Assembly (NCBI RefSeq): GCF_040219335.1
Contig: NZ_JAVJSQ010000004.1
Location: 677,307 to 741,306 of the forward strand
Origin: Gimesia sp.
GTDB lineage: Bacteria; Planctomycetota; Planctomycetia; Planctomycetales; Planctomycetaceae
Reading direction: 5' to 3'
Length of the DNA: 64,000 nt
Every line of letters begins with the position of its first letter. Within the stretch, counting starts at the first letter, position 1. The notes under the pieces were generated by a model. The model was not told where the DNA came from. It worked only from the letters and a program-made list of their open reading frames with translations, and searched no databases. Made by a program: the position numbers and the translations under genes. Positions 11,428 through 20,129 of this stretch are shown here, piece after piece.

Positions 11428-12066
11428 GTGACCGAGCCTGACGGCAGTATGAAACCAGAAGACCGTTCCCCCCAGCCATCACACTCCCAGTCTCAATGGC
11501 ACACCCGCTCCAGTATGATCCGCGACCTGAAACTCGAAGAGGTTTCGGAAGAACGCTGGCAAGAGTTCGAGCTGATTTACAAACCACTACTGCTCTTCTG
11601 GATGAGAAAGAAAAATGTTCCGGCATCAGCGGAAGATGAAGTCCTGCAGGAATGCTGGCTCGCTGTGTACGAGATGATTGGAAAATTTGAACGCAATACT
11701 GAAAAAGGTACCTTTCGAGGTTGGCTGCGAATAATTTGTCGGAACAAGGTTGCTGACTACTTCCGGTTACTTCCGAAAGATAATGGAGTGCCGCAGGAAA
11801 TGCTGAATGCCGCTGTGAATCCCGAACAGAAGGATGCCGATGAAATAGATGAAGAAGAGAAGGCACTTCGGGAGATAGAAGCCCGAGCGTTGGAAGTGAT
11901 CCGGAGTAAGACTAAAGAACAGACTTGGAAAATGTTTTGGATGACGACGGTCGAGAATGTGCCAACGGCTGAGGTTGCTCAACAATTCGATGTTTCAAAA
12001 GCGGCAGTGCGTATGGCGAAACAGCGTGTACTGAAACGACTTAAGGAGCTGGGCTTTGAGGTTTGA
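11428..12066 (+). CDS. ECF-type RNA polymerase sigma factor
   Basis: A 212-aa sigma-70 family protein. Region 2 spans about 42-110: 'WQEFELIYKPLLLFWM', 'DEVLQECWLAVYEMIGKFE', 'GTFRGWLRIICRNKVADYFR'. Region 4 is at the C-terminus: 'TAEVAQQFDVSKAAVRMAKQRVLKRL', a helix-turn-helix for the -35 element. I chose GTG 11428 because GGGAG lies 7 nt upstream; TTG 11380 and ATG 11449 are alternatives without an RBS. The next gene is a membrane kinase with an anti-sigma-like zinc finger. I infer that this sigma reads the GTGTTAC-N7-CGATAG elements found in front of five nearby genes. Its own upstream region has no clear copy. Confidence 0.9.
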   Translation: MTEPDGSMKPEDRSPQPSHSQSQWHTRSSMIRDLKLEEVSEERWQEFELIYKPLLLFWMRKKNVPASAEDEVLQECWLAVYEMIGKFERNTEKGTFRGWLRIICRNKVADYFRLLPKDNGVPQEMLNAAVNPEQKDADEIDEEEKALREIEARALEVIRSKTKEQTWKMFWMTTVENVPTAEVAQQFDVSKAAVRMAKQRVLKRLKELGFEV

Positions 12067-12092
12067 CTATGGTTTCGAGAACTTGAGTTTTC

Positions 12093-12112
12093 GTGTTACA
12101 CCTCTCCGATAG
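12093..12112 (+). promoter_or_regulatory. Predicted ECF-sigma promoter element, copy 1 (upstream of kinase)
   Basis: GTGTTAC, seven bases, then CGATAG, placed 87 nt before the kinase start codon. It has the same layout as four other copies in the window and is followed by a similar ATAA/ATGA-type segment. Confidence 0.75.
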
Positions 12113-12179
12113 TCATAAATAGGAGATCCTTGTGGCCCAAAATAACAGATAGCAATAGAACAGATGCGGTGAACTAGAG

Positions 12180-14477
12180 ATGGCACAAATACTCAAATGT
12201 CCCACACGCGACGAACTCATTCGACTGAATAACGACGAGTTACCCGGAAATCTGAGTGAATCGCTTTTCGATCACATCGAGAGCTGTGGGCGGTGCTCGT
12301 CCATCTATGGTGAGCTTGAAGAACCACAGGACAACTTTGCGAGTCACTTTGCTCACATCTCTCCCGAAGACCTGGAGAAAGCTCGGGAGGGCATTGCAGC
12401 CGATGCACTTCGAGAGTCGGCAACGTCGCTCTTTCCAAAGTTATCTGGCCTCTTACGTGATAGAGAACGGAGGTCAGCCCTTCATCCGCCATGCGATGTA
12501 AGAGACTACAGGGTGCTGAAGCAAATCGGCATCGGTGGGATGGGAGAAGTGTATGAGGCCAAACACATATTATCCGGGCGACACGATGCAATTAAAGTTA
12601 TCCGACGGTTCAGGCAAGATACTCCTGAAGCAGAAGAGCGTTTCCTAAGTGAAATCAGGACTGTTGCTCAGCTCAATCACCCCAATATTGTGATCACCTA
12701 TGGTCCGTGGCGTGAGCAAGATGGCAATCTTTATCTGGCCCAGGAACTCCTGAAGGGTAAATCGCTCCAAGATTTGGTTAACCTGGACGAGTTTGGTGGA
12801 CCGAAAGAGATCATCGACGCCATGATTGGCACATGTCGCGGTCTGGAGTATGCACACGACAAAAAATACTTCCATCGAGATATCAAGCCTGCCAATGTCA
12901 TGCGATTAGAGGACGGCACGATCAAAGTCATCGACTTTGGTTTAGCGTCAGCTGCTGAATCAGGGGAGTCTGCAATTCTGGTAGGTGCTGGCACTGTCGG
13001 CTACATGTCCCCTGAGCAGGCACATGGCACCGGACCAGTCGACCATCGTTCTGACATCTATTCTGCAGGCCGCATGTTGAAGTACTTGTTGACCAAAACT
13101 CCAATCGACCCTGCCAGCAAAAAACAGATCCGTGCGGTTAAAAAACTGAACAAACTTGCTGAGTGGATGACCCGTAATTCTCCCGGAAAAAGACCAAAGA
13201 ATATCACGGTCGTCATCTCACGGCTTGAGAAGATTCGACGGGCTCTCATCAGATCCCGGGTGAAGACAGCCCTTACAGCTTCCGCAATCCTGGCCACAGT
13301 AGCCCTTGGCATTTGGGGGTTTGTCGTAAACTACGGCGACATTTCAGGAGGGATGGTGAACCGATTCATCGTCCAAGATGAAGTCGCAAGGCAGCTCGAT
13401 GCACGGCAGCAGGAGGCCAATGAGGCACTGTCCAAAAAATGGAATAACGAGGTTGCCCCTCGCCTGAAGCGTAACACTGCTGAATTCCGCACCAATGTGG
13501 AATCGACGCTTGAAGGTCTCCGCTCTGGCCAGCCGGACCAAGTGCCCGCAAATGACTTGGCTTCGATCTTACAGCAGCTCCCCGGAATGGTGACAGCAAA
13601 AGTCCCGCAGCCCCCCACGTACGATCAGGGAGCGGATGAGCTCATCTGCTCCGTTAAACTTGCTCCGGATGAAGCCGCCTACCGTGCCACCCTGCCCCGA
13701 CTAAAACAAACACTCGATTCAATTGCGATTGGCAATCCTGAAGAAGTAACGGTTCGACCAACGTCACTCAGATCCGATAAATCAGAAGATGGCGTGCCTG
13801 TTTACTCGTTACCACAAATCGAAAGCGATCCGCGAACCGCTGGAACGCAGGGCATCGTCTCGTTACTTATTGACTGGAACAGTGCTCAGACCTTTCAGGT
13901 CTGGAGGCACTATGTTGTGGACTTTGGTGCGATCAATGTGAAGGGTACTGGATGGCAGTTCATAAAACCGACAAACCAACACTGGCTTCAAACAGTTGCT
14001 GCCCGAGGAGACGATGACTTTGGGAAACTGATGGCGTTTCCCCTCATGTCTCGCACCATTGAGACGCAGTTTCTTGATGACTCCGGTACCAAAGTCGATG
14101 TCGACTCCTGGGAGTGGCTCGGTCGCAATTATGTCGACGTTGGATTGCCCCAAAATACGCTGAGCAATGGTCTCCCGACAGATCGCATGCTCAGTGGCGT
14201 CCCAAACCTGCTGGTCTCGCCGATTCATCGGCATTCGGGACGTCCCGATGAATCTGTGCTGGTCACTGGCTGGACGCAGGGGTCGCAGTCGAAAACCAAT
14301 AATTTCCATGTCACCATTGCTCCCTTCTGCATGGTGCAAAGCACGTTCGCTGGAACCACCCGGGCTCTCGTTTTCTCCCCGGCTTCGGTGCAGACGCGGA
14401 AAATCCGGCTGGATTCCGAGCTCTGGCAAAAGATCTCCACGGTCAAAGTGAGCAACCGGACAGCCACGGAGAACTAG
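12180..14477 (+). CDS. Membrane serine/threonine protein kinase with N-terminal zinc-finger (anti-sigma-like) domain
   Basis: A 765-aa protein. Residues 7-40 form a short zinc-binding anti-sigma-like motif, H32-x3-C36-x2-C39 ('DHIESCGRC'). A Hanks-type kinase follows: glycine loop 'IGIGGMGEVYEAKH' near 111, 'AIKVIRR' near 139, catalytic 'FHRDIKPANVM' near 230, 'IDFGLA' near 249, 'GYMSPEQA' near 276. A single TM helix lies at about 361-383. The remaining 380 residues, beyond the membrane, show a helical stretch followed by a globular part without a recognised fold. It sits directly after the sigma gene and has its own regulon element. I infer that it senses a signal through the outer part and controls the sigma factor by phosphorylation or binding. 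Confidence 0.92.
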   Translation: MAQILKCPTRDELIRLNNDELPGNLSESLFDHIESCGRCSSIYGELEEPQDNFASHFAHISPEDLEKAREGIAADALRESATSLFPKLSGLLRDRERRSALHPPCDVRDYRVLKQIGIGGMGEVYEAKHILSGRHDAIKVIRRFRQDTPEAEERFLSEIRTVAQLNHPNIVITYGPWREQDGNLYLAQELLKGKSLQDLVNLDEFGGPKEIIDAMIGTCRGLEYAHDKKYFHRDIKPANVMRLEDGTIKVIDFGLASAAESGESAILVGAGTVGYMSPEQAHGTGPVDHRSDIYSAGRMLKYLLTKTPIDPASKKQIRAVKKLNKLAEWMTRNSPGKRPKNITVVISRLEKIRRALIRSRVKTALTASAILATVALGIWGFVVNYGDISGGMVNRFIVQDEVARQLDARQQEANEALSKKWNNEVAPRLKRNTAEFRTNVESTLEGLRSGQPDQVPANDLASILQQLPGMVTAKVPQPPTYDQGADELICSVKLAPDEAAYRATLPRLKQTLDSIAIGNPEEVTVRPTSLRSDKSEDGVPVYSLPQIESDPRTAGTQGIVSLLIDWNSAQTFQVWRHYVVDFGAINVKGTGWQFIKPTNQHWLQTVAARGDDDFGKLMAFPLMSRTIETQFLDDSGTKVDVDSWEWLGRNYVDVGLPQNTLSNGLPTDRMLSGVPNLLVSPIHRHSGRPDESVLVTGWTQGSQSKTNNFHVTIAPFCMVQSTFAGTTRALVFSPASVQTRKIRLDSELWQKISTVKVSNRTATEN

Positions 14478-14670
14478 CTCAAGAGCGGCGAAGGGACGCT
14501 TCTCCCCCTACAAATCTGCGTCAACGCCTTAGCAGGCGGCCCCTCTGCCGATGGGATTCCAGGGTTCACGTGTGCTTTCCGCACGCTCTCAGGCTGTCAT
14601 TCGAGAGGTCCTCGGACCGATCAATCCTACCAGGCCCGATTTTGCGAAATTAGCAAGCTTCCGTCGTCCA

Positions 14671-14690
14671 GTGTTACACGTCCGCGATAG
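14671..14690 (+). promoter_or_regulatory. Predicted ECF-sigma promoter element, copy 2
   Basis: GTGTTAC-N7-CGATAG, 88 nt before ATG 14759. A longer reading of the downstream frame from ATG 14693 would begin only three bases after this element, which argues for the later start. Confidence 0.75.
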
Positions 14691-14758
14691 GCATGAGTGT
14701 GAAGAGTCAAAGATCGTTTCTTGACTCGCAGAAGAATCCCTCCCTATGGAGACTACTC

Positions 14759-15169
14759 ATGTCAGAGCGAGCGAAGTTAGAAGTGTCTATCCCCCTCGAG
14801 GCCGCCACCAGTCGATTGATGAACAGGAAATTCCCGACTCATGTTCGCAGGTTAATGCATCATTTGGGTGGGCAGAACATCTCAGGCACCAGCGAAGAGG
14901 ACGGAAGGAAACCTGGCTTCTTCATGGATGCGATTTTTTCCAACCGTCAGACCGCCTTGAGTGCCGCCATGGCAATCCGAGCATTATCACTTGGGCATTC
15001 TGGGACATCCGCGAAGGACTTTTGGTACACAATCGACGACGACGAGATGCTGCTGTTCAAGAACAAAGGTGACTTGTATGCATACGAGTCAAAGAGTTTT
15101 GCAAGGGTCTTGGAGGAAAAATTGGGAAGCAAAGTAACTGAAGCCTTTGGTGGTTTCGTAGGCTTCTAA
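14759..15169 (+). CDS. Unknown 136-aa protein, member of the sigma regulon
   Basis: I do not recognise the family. The protein starts 'MSERAKLEVSIPLEAATSRL' and ends 'EAFGGFVGF'. It has no signal peptide and no TM helix. The middle contains an Ala-rich helix ('TALSAAMAIRALSLG') and an acidic 'YTIDDDEMLLF' segment. ATG 14759 has GGAG eight bases upstream. A regulon element lies 88 nt upstream and a terminator-like hairpin follows, so it is likely a monocistronic target of the nearby sigma factor. Confidence 0.7.
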   Translation: MSERAKLEVSIPLEAATSRLMNRKFPTHVRRLMHHLGGQNISGTSEEDGRKPGFFMDAIFSNRQTALSAAMAIRALSLGHSGTSAKDFWYTIDDDEMLLFKNKGDLYAYESKSFARVLEEKLGSKVTEAFGGFVGF

Positions 15170-15237
15170 AGAAAAGAGCCGTATCGAGTACCAGTTACAG
15201 CTCAAACCAAGAGCTCTAAGCAAGAGCTATTTATCCA

Positions 15238-15276
15238 GCCCGCTTCCTTCACCACGAGGGAAAGCGGGTTTCTCTT
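15238..15276 (+). terminator. Rho-independent terminator candidate after the 136-aa gene
   Basis: An inverted repeat CCCGCTT ... AAGCGGG is followed by TTTCTCTTT. It lies 69 nt after the 15169 stop. Confidence 0.6.
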
Positions 15277-15423
15277 TCCAAGAACCGACATGTAGCTCCA
15301 TCAGTGCCATAGCAAGATCAGGCAGTGAGCCGCCTTGGAGAATGCCCATCCAAATAGACACCTGTCTTCAGAATAGCTTGTGTTTCTACATATCTGCGTT
15401 AAAGAATTTCCTTTTCGACTTCC

Positions 15424-15443
15424 GTGTTACGCCGCCTCGAGAG
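15424..15443 (+). promoter_or_regulatory. Predicted ECF-sigma promoter element, copy 3
   Basis: GTGTTAC-N7-CGAGAG, one mismatch to the others in the second half, 81 nt before ATG 15505. Confidence 0.7.
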
Positions 15444-15504
15444 GTATGAATGTGAACGGAACTGGTCCGTTCGGTCCATGCAACTCTTTTCGGAAGAACT
15501 CACA

Positions 15505-16776
15505 ATGCGTAAGCCAGAACAAGAAAGCGACCTACAGGCCGCTGGCCCTCAGGACGAATCTGATGACACCTTTCATCGGATTGTCTACGAAGCCCCTGAA
15601 CAGAAGCGATGCGAATTGCTGCACAGTATGTGGCGAGATAAATTTCTATTTCAAGTCGCGGATACCGAATTAGGGGAGATTCTATGCGGGAGTCAACCTT
15701 TAGTGCGTGTCTTTACGATCTCAAACGAGCTGGTCGCTCAGAAACTTAAATGGAAGCATGATATTGATTTTGTTGATGAAAAAGTCGTGGCTTCTCAAAC
15801 CGAAAAGATCCTGAGTTCTATTCAGGATTCAGTACAAAGCAACTATGGAGTCGTCGCGAGTGGAGATGTTGAGACAGAGGTCTGTTCTGAGTTTCCATTC
15901 TTAGAGTTTGGGAACGATGGGTTCGTCATCGGACTATTCTTCTCACGTGACAGTAGAAATGCTGCCACAGACAATATCCTCACTGACTGGAAAGGCTGGG
16001 GAGTCGGAACGGAAATCAATTTGACTGAACTCCAACAACGCCAAGAGTGGCGAGAGAACTTCCAGCAGTGCTTTGATGACAGTGAAGTTAGGTCGCGTCT
16101 CAACGGCATGTCACACGAAGAGCGACTGCAAGAAATTCAAGTTCTTTGGCAGCAAGGCGTTGCTTTTGAAATGACGGATCCTGATATGGGTACGAAGTAC
16201 AGCAGCGTCGGAAGCGATATATATTTCTACGTGGATTATTCTCTGGGTATTGTCCCACCTTGTGACCGTTCGGACTGTTCTTTCCCAATTGATAAGTCGA
16301 TCATCCGCGAATACATGGAGTTCTTGGATGACGAAGATGGAGAAAGAATGCGAACGATCGTCCAGATTGAACGAACAATCCGCGATGACGTCGAAGTTAA
16401 TGGCGGGGAAGTTTTCGTCTTTGAACGCATGCTTCATGAAAACGAAGATGGAACCATCATATATGAGGGGCCGTCATCCACAATGATTGGTTGTCGATTT
16501 CCGACCGAAGCAGTCCGTAACCAGTTCGCCAGGGAGATCTTGGACTCCCTAAGCATATATGGAGTGGAGATCGACGAAGATACGAGGGAGGTCATAATGA
16601 ATCTCAACGAGAGGATTGCATACGCAGCATGGATGAAAGCCCGTATCGAAAGTGACCCGGACAGAGAAAATCAACTTCGTCTCATGAAAGGCCCTACATT
16701 CGATGAACTAAAAGAACAAGTCATCAATAATCAGATTGCGAATTGGGAATCTACACAGAAAGAAAAAGACACTTGA
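15505..16776 (+). CDS. Unknown 423-aa protein, paralogue of the 27358 gene, sigma regulon
   Basis: I recognise no known domain, but the protein is clearly related to the 468-aa protein encoded at 27358. Shared blocks in the same order are 'PLVRVFTISNELV' near residue 64, 'GFVIGLFFS' near 138 followed by 'W.GWGVGTEI', an 'IERTIRDDVEVNGGEVFV.ER' block near 300, and 'LSIYGVEI' near 349. It has no signal peptide or TM helix, and is acidic and probably cytoplasmic. ATG 15505 has GGAAGAA upstream; a longer frame from GTG 15424 begins inside the promoter element and is unlikely. The C-terminal 60 residues are helical. Confidence 0.75.
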   Translation: MRKPEQESDLQAAGPQDESDDTFHRIVYEAPEQKRCELLHSMWRDKFLFQVADTELGEILCGSQPLVRVFTISNELVAQKLKWKHDIDFVDEKVVASQTEKILSSIQDSVQSNYGVVASGDVETEVCSEFPFLEFGNDGFVIGLFFSRDSRNAATDNILTDWKGWGVGTEINLTELQQRQEWRENFQQCFDDSEVRSRLNGMSHEERLQEIQVLWQQGVAFEMTDPDMGTKYSSVGSDIYFYVDYSLGIVPPCDRSDCSFPIDKSIIREYMEFLDDEDGERMRTIVQIERTIRDDVEVNGGEVFVFERMLHENEDGTIIYEGPSSTMIGCRFPTEAVRNQFAREILDSLSIYGVEIDEDTREVIMNLNERIAYAAWMKARIESDPDRENQLRLMKGPTFDELKEQVINNQIANWESTQKEKDT

Positions 16777-16832
16777 GACAAAATCTTCCTTGGTCAGTTA
16801 ATACTGAAAAACAACCACAATGTTCGATATCT

Positions 16833-16868
16833 GGCCCACTTCTTCAAAGGTAGAGGAAGTGGGCATTT
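16833..16868 (+). terminator. Terminator-like hairpin after the 15505 gene
   Basis: GCCCACTTCTTC pairs with GAGGAAGTGGGC across a short loop, then ATTTAAG. The stem is strong but the T run is weak. Nothing else is seen between 16777 and 17102. Confidence 0.5.
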
Positions 16869-17102
16869 AAGATCGACTGTGTTATTTTCTTGCCTCTCTT
16901 CATATGGAAACAATGAGAATCTTCTAACCAGATAATGTTAGAGCAGCTAAAGCCATAATTCAGAAATGTCGATCTTTCAAATATCTCTTCCCATCTAAAA
17001 ACAATCAAAGGCAATCTTCAATCCGGCCACGATCCACGCAATCTCTTAATTGAATTCACTCGCAGACAGTTTCTGTGAGGTGAGGGACAATTATATTTCA
17101 TC

Positions 17103-17912
17103 TCAGTTTGTTTTTGGTTTTTCATAAGAATTTGTAGCCACTCTGATATATTGCACCGAATCCAGTTTCATTCGTTCCAGGTTATCCGTCAAATCATGCC
17201 CACCGCCCAGCACGATAACATTGATTCCCTGCCCTTTACGTAAGATCTTGAGCATCTCATCTTCCCGTTTCTCTTCAGCCTTCTCATCAAATTGAATCTT
17301 GCCATTTCCGCCAATGGGATTGGCCGTTTTAAACGCTGCTGAATTTTCCAGTGGGATAACAGAGTTCAATTCATTTGTAATCATCAACTGGGCAGGGACT
17401 CCCAACTGCATTAGATCCCGTTTGTATTGTTCTTTCAAAAATAGATCAAATGCACCATCACCTTCTGGCACTTCGAATTCCCGAAGCGTTTTAACGAACG
17501 AATTGAACGCATTTAAGTTTTTCTCAGTGAGCCCTTCCAGGTACACAGATCGAACTTCGTGATTCTTGATCAGGTACCTCAGGATCTGCTTCTGCTCTTT
17601 CTGAATCGCTTCAACATCCTCCAGGAATTCAAAATACTGCCTTTCGATCTCTGCTTCAGATAATTTACCACTTGAGGAATCAGAAAGATCAGTAGCGAAA
17701 TCATCTCGGGACACAAAGTGCCAGTTCAGCAGATGAATGATTATTTGTTTGGGTTTGGACTTGATCGGCGTATTTACGACGGAAGCCGTGGTGGGTATTT
17801 TACGCAACTGGGAGCTGAGATCTGCCCCTGGACTCGGTTCATCGGCGAAGGTAGCCGCGACTGCGAAGTGCAAGCATAAGAGGACACAGGCACAAAGAGA
17901 TAATCTGGGCAT
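17103..17912 (-). CDS. Exported protein, possibly of the TraB/ChaN-like fold
   Basis: From ATG 17912 the protein has 269 aa and a clear signal peptide ('MPRLSLCACVLLCLHFAVAATFADE'-type, split here for brevity). A longer frame from 17999 would bury the signal sequence. The mature part has 'IIHLLNWHFVSRDDF', a helical 'YFEFLEDVEAIQKEQKQIL', 'SVYLEGLTEKNL' near the middle, and 'INVIVLGGGHDL' near the end. The pairing of 'YLEGL' and 'VLGGGHDL' recalls TraB/PrgY and ChaN-like proteins (erythromycin esterase/Tiki superfamily), but this is an inference from short motifs. It is divergent from the GIY-YIG gene. Confidence 0.6.
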   Translation of the reverse strand: MPRLSLCACVLLCLHFAVAATFADEPSPGADLSSQLRKIPTTASVVNTPIKSKPKQIIIHLLNWHFVSRDDFATDLSDSSSGKLSEAEIERQYFEFLEDVEAIQKEQKQILRYLIKNHEVRSVYLEGLTEKNLNAFNSFVKTLREFEVPEGDGAFDLFLKEQYKRDLMQLGVPAQLMITNELNSVIPLENSAAFKTANPIGGNGKIQFDEKAEEKREDEMLKILRKGQGINVIVLGGGHDLTDNLERMKLDSVQYIRVATNSYEKPKTN

Positions 17913-17946
17913 GACTGGATAGTTTAAAATGGATCCATTCGTAAAA

Positions 17947-17985
17947 AAAGCCGTCTGTGTGCCTGCTCCAGACGGCTGCTTTATT
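17947..17985 (-). terminator. Terminator-like hairpin in the divergent region
   Basis: AGCCGTCTG ... CAGACGGCT. On the minus strand the stem is followed by TTTTTTT and lies about 37 nt before ATG 17912. It could end a transcript reading in from the right or act as a leader attenuator. Confidence 0.45.
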
Positions 17986-18034
17986 ATACTGCCATGCACA
18001 TAAAAGCAAACAACTATTTATAAAAAGAACCGCT

Positions 18035-18835
18035 ATGATCTTTCGTCTCTCTCAAAGGCTCAAGCAGAAAATCAAAATTGGTACGCTCAATGCCAGCCCA
18101 TTAGACCGGAACCCTTTTAGTGACTGGTCATGCCACATCTTTCCAGCTAATCGCCGTCAGTACATTTTGCTGTGTAATACCAAATCATTCTATTGCTGTG
18201 TCATGCCAGCCAAAGGTATTACTAATCAAAAGGTCTTCGCCGAAAATGCAGCAGACTGTATCCGGGATTTCACAGCCGATGATGCCAATCAGTGGGCTTT
18301 CCGGAAATTCATTGCTCCTGAATTTGAAACAGTTCGGTTTGGTAAAGCATTAAATCGCTCTGTAACAAGTTCAATGAATCAACTGATCGAATACGCTCAG
18401 GACTTACTGATTGAGGATGCTATGTCTCCACATGAGGTGGGATTTAAGCTGAATGACTTTTTGCTGTCAGCTATTGTTGAGAAAAAGTCTGATGGGTTTA
18501 GCACGCCTAATGATGCATTTCGGAGAATGGTGGATTCCAGAAAACTGGAAGCAGCAGAATCAGATCTGGCAGAACCCCCAAATACTACAACATGGTTTGT
18601 TTACATTCTCAGGTGTGCTGATGATTCCTTATACACAGGAATCACGACAGATCTAAACCGGAGATGTGAGCAGCACAATGCTGGAACGGCTTCACGCTAT
18701 ACCCGTAGTCGTCTACCAGTCACTATGGTTTATCATGAAACTCAAGAGAATCGAAGTATGGCTCTCAAGCGTGAACTGGAAATCAAGGCGATGTCACGAT
18801 CAGCAAAAGAATCGCTCATCAAGTCTATAAAGTGA
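18035..18835 (+). CDS. DUF6933-like domain fused to a GIY-YIG endonuclease domain
   Basis: 266 aa from ATG 18035; an earlier in-frame start at 17957 has no support. The N-terminal part (about 1-160) begins 'MIFRLSQRLKQKIKI' and includes 'DWSCHIFPANRRQYILLCN', features of the DUF6933 type. The C-terminal part (about 185-266) is a small GIY-YIG domain of the UvrC/YhbQ type: 'WFVYILRCADDSLYTGITTD', 'NRRCEQHN', 'TRSRLPVTMVYHE' and the Glu in 'ALKRELEIKAMSR'. Small GIY-YIG proteins are structure-specific nucleases. The substrate and the role of the fusion are unknown. Confidence 0.8.
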   Translation: MIFRLSQRLKQKIKIGTLNASPLDRNPFSDWSCHIFPANRRQYILLCNTKSFYCCVMPAKGITNQKVFAENAADCIRDFTADDANQWAFRKFIAPEFETVRFGKALNRSVTSSMNQLIEYAQDLLIEDAMSPHEVGFKLNDFLLSAIVEKKSDGFSTPNDAFRRMVDSRKLEAAESDLAEPPNTTTWFVYILRCADDSLYTGITTDLNRRCEQHNAGTASRYTRSRLPVTMVYHETQENRSMALKRELEIKAMSRSAKESLIKSIK

Positions 18836-18839
18836 GAAT

Positions 18840-19466
18840 TTACCCACCACATCTGCCACATGCTTTCCCATCATTCGGCCCACAAATCCGACCACGCTTT
18901 GTGTTCTTGAAATATTCACAGTTCTCGTTGTGCCGCACATTGGATGATGTATTCAGCCAGAACTTTGTGCCGGGGGTATTACTCGGCCTTCTCTTTCTGG
19001 CCCGATACTCCCAGGGTGGAAGCGGATTGGCATCAGCCCAGAGACCACGTTCCGCCTGTCGGGCTGATCGCTCTAATTTCGCCAGGCGTGCTTCATCGTT
19101 GTATTTTTTGTAATGCCAGGCCCAACCATCCTTAATCATCTTTGCGTTGGTGTCCAGGCCGCCCACTATTATGACTCCAAGAGTGCGACCATATCTGTCC
19201 TCCCCCGTCTTTTTGACCGTCACGGTTTTGCCGAAAACCATCTTTGATAATGCCTGCTTCGATTTCGTTCCGAAGCTCTGACTGGATTCTGGTGCGTCGA
19301 TTCCCTCTAGTCGCACTTTGACTGACTGGCGGTTGACCAGCACCTTGACGGTATCGCCATCAGTGACTCCAATCACTTTTCCAGTGAGGGTACTAACAAC
19401 CTTAGGCGGAGCAGCAAAAACAATCCCAAAGGTGAGCAGAATCAGGATGGCGGTGATATAACGCAT
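18840..19466 (-). CDS. Secreted thermonuclease (SNase-like) with C-terminal Cys/His tail
   Basis: 208 aa from ATG 19466, starting with a signal peptide ('MRYITAILILLTFGIVFAA'). The SNase fold is clear: 'GVTDGDTVKVL', 'VKVRLEGIDAPESSQ' (catalytic Arg and Glu region), 'VKKTGEDRYGRTLGVI' (second catalytic Arg), 'YNDEARLAKLERSARQAERGLW'. The C-terminus 'NENCEYFKNTKRGRICG' and 'CGRCGG' holds four Cys and may bind a metal. It should degrade DNA or RNA outside the cytoplasm. The stop lies 4 bp from the stop of the convergent GIY-YIG gene. Confidence 0.92.
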   Translation of the reverse strand: MRYITAILILLTFGIVFAAPPKVVSTLTGKVIGVTDGDTVKVLVNRQSVKVRLEGIDAPESSQSFGTKSKQALSKMVFGKTVTVKKTGEDRYGRTLGVIIVGGLDTNAKMIKDGWAWHYKKYNDEARLAKLERSARQAERGLWADANPLPPWEYRARKRRPSNTPGTKFWLNTSSNVRHNENCEYFKNTKRGRICGPNDGKACGRCGG

Positions 19467-19555
19467 ATCGTTCCGGTAGAATGAATGGATTAACTGTTTT
19501 AAGTGCTGGTAAAATTGCGTCACCACTTACAGAACAGCGGCGATTGATTATCCGG

Positions 19556-19828
19556 TTAAATTTGGTCGACCTCATCATTACTATGTATCTGATTCTTCAA
19601 ATCCCTTTCGATCAGAACACGACGCTGACCAACCGGAAGATTGATCCCCAAGCGAGACAACGAAGCAAATAGGACACCTGAAAAAAACACTTCGTCAAGA
19701 TTCCCAATGAGTGGAAGATTGTCAGGAATTTCTACTACGCCCATTGTTATATTCGAAAGGTAAATCGCAGAAAGCAAGAGCCCCAATACTGCCAAAAAAC
19801 CAGAGGCACATCCCTGATCATTCGCCAT
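19556..19828 (-). CDS. Small membrane protein with DUF1232/YkvA-like motif
   Basis: 90 aa from ATG 19828, which overlaps the end of the upstream lipoprotein gene by 11 bases, so the two are probably translationally coupled. A hydrophobic segment 'GFLAVLGLLLSAIYLSNIT' is followed by 'VEIPDNLPLIGNLDEV', which matches the DUF1232 signature (PDxIPxIGxLDD), then a second hydrophobic stretch. The function of DUF1232 proteins is not known. Confidence 0.6.
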   Translation of the reverse strand: MANDQGCASGFLAVLGLLLSAIYLSNITMGVVEIPDNLPLIGNLDEVFFSGVLFASLSRLGINLPVGQRRVLIERDLKNQIHSNDEVDQI

Positions 19829-20129
19829 TAGCCGTCTCCATGCTATGTTCGATTCGTAATCGTCCACTCCCACCACACGCATTACATCTCATCGCGACCG
19901 AGCCCGTTCCACCACAAGCAGAACACATCACTGCCTCTCCCCCGAATACTCCGGAGGTTCGATGCCCGTCTCCATTACAGATTGCACATGAACCTTCGAT
20001 ACGACCAGTGCCCCCGCAACTCGCACAGTCTCTTGAATTATCAATTTCAACGGGAGTACCCGCTTCGTGGCCACTACAACCTACAAGCATGAGTAGGACG
20101 ACGGAAAAATACAGCGTAACACGAGTCAT
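19818..20129 (-). CDS. Lipoprotein with DnaJ-type CxxCxGxG zinc-binding repeats
   Basis: 103 aa. The start 'MTRVTLYFSVVLLMLVGCSG' is a lipoprotein signal with the lipobox LVGC. The mature part has four Cys pairs of the DnaJ central-domain kind: 'CASCGGTGRIEGSC', 'CNGDGHR', 'CSACGGTGSV', 'CNACGGSGRLR'. This should bind two zinc ions. No J domain is present, so it is not DnaJ itself; a periplasmic or membrane-tethered role is inferred. Confidence 0.75.
   Translation of the reverse strand: MTRVTLYFSVVLLMLVGCSGHEAGTPVEIDNSRDCASCGGTGRIEGSCAICNGDGHRTSGVFGGEAVMCSACGGTGSVAMRCNACGGSGRLRIEHSMETANGE

Noticed and set aside
20113..20129. GTGTTAC on the minus strand inside the zinc lipoprotein gene
   Set aside because: It encodes part of the signal peptide and is not followed by CGATAG at seven bases.
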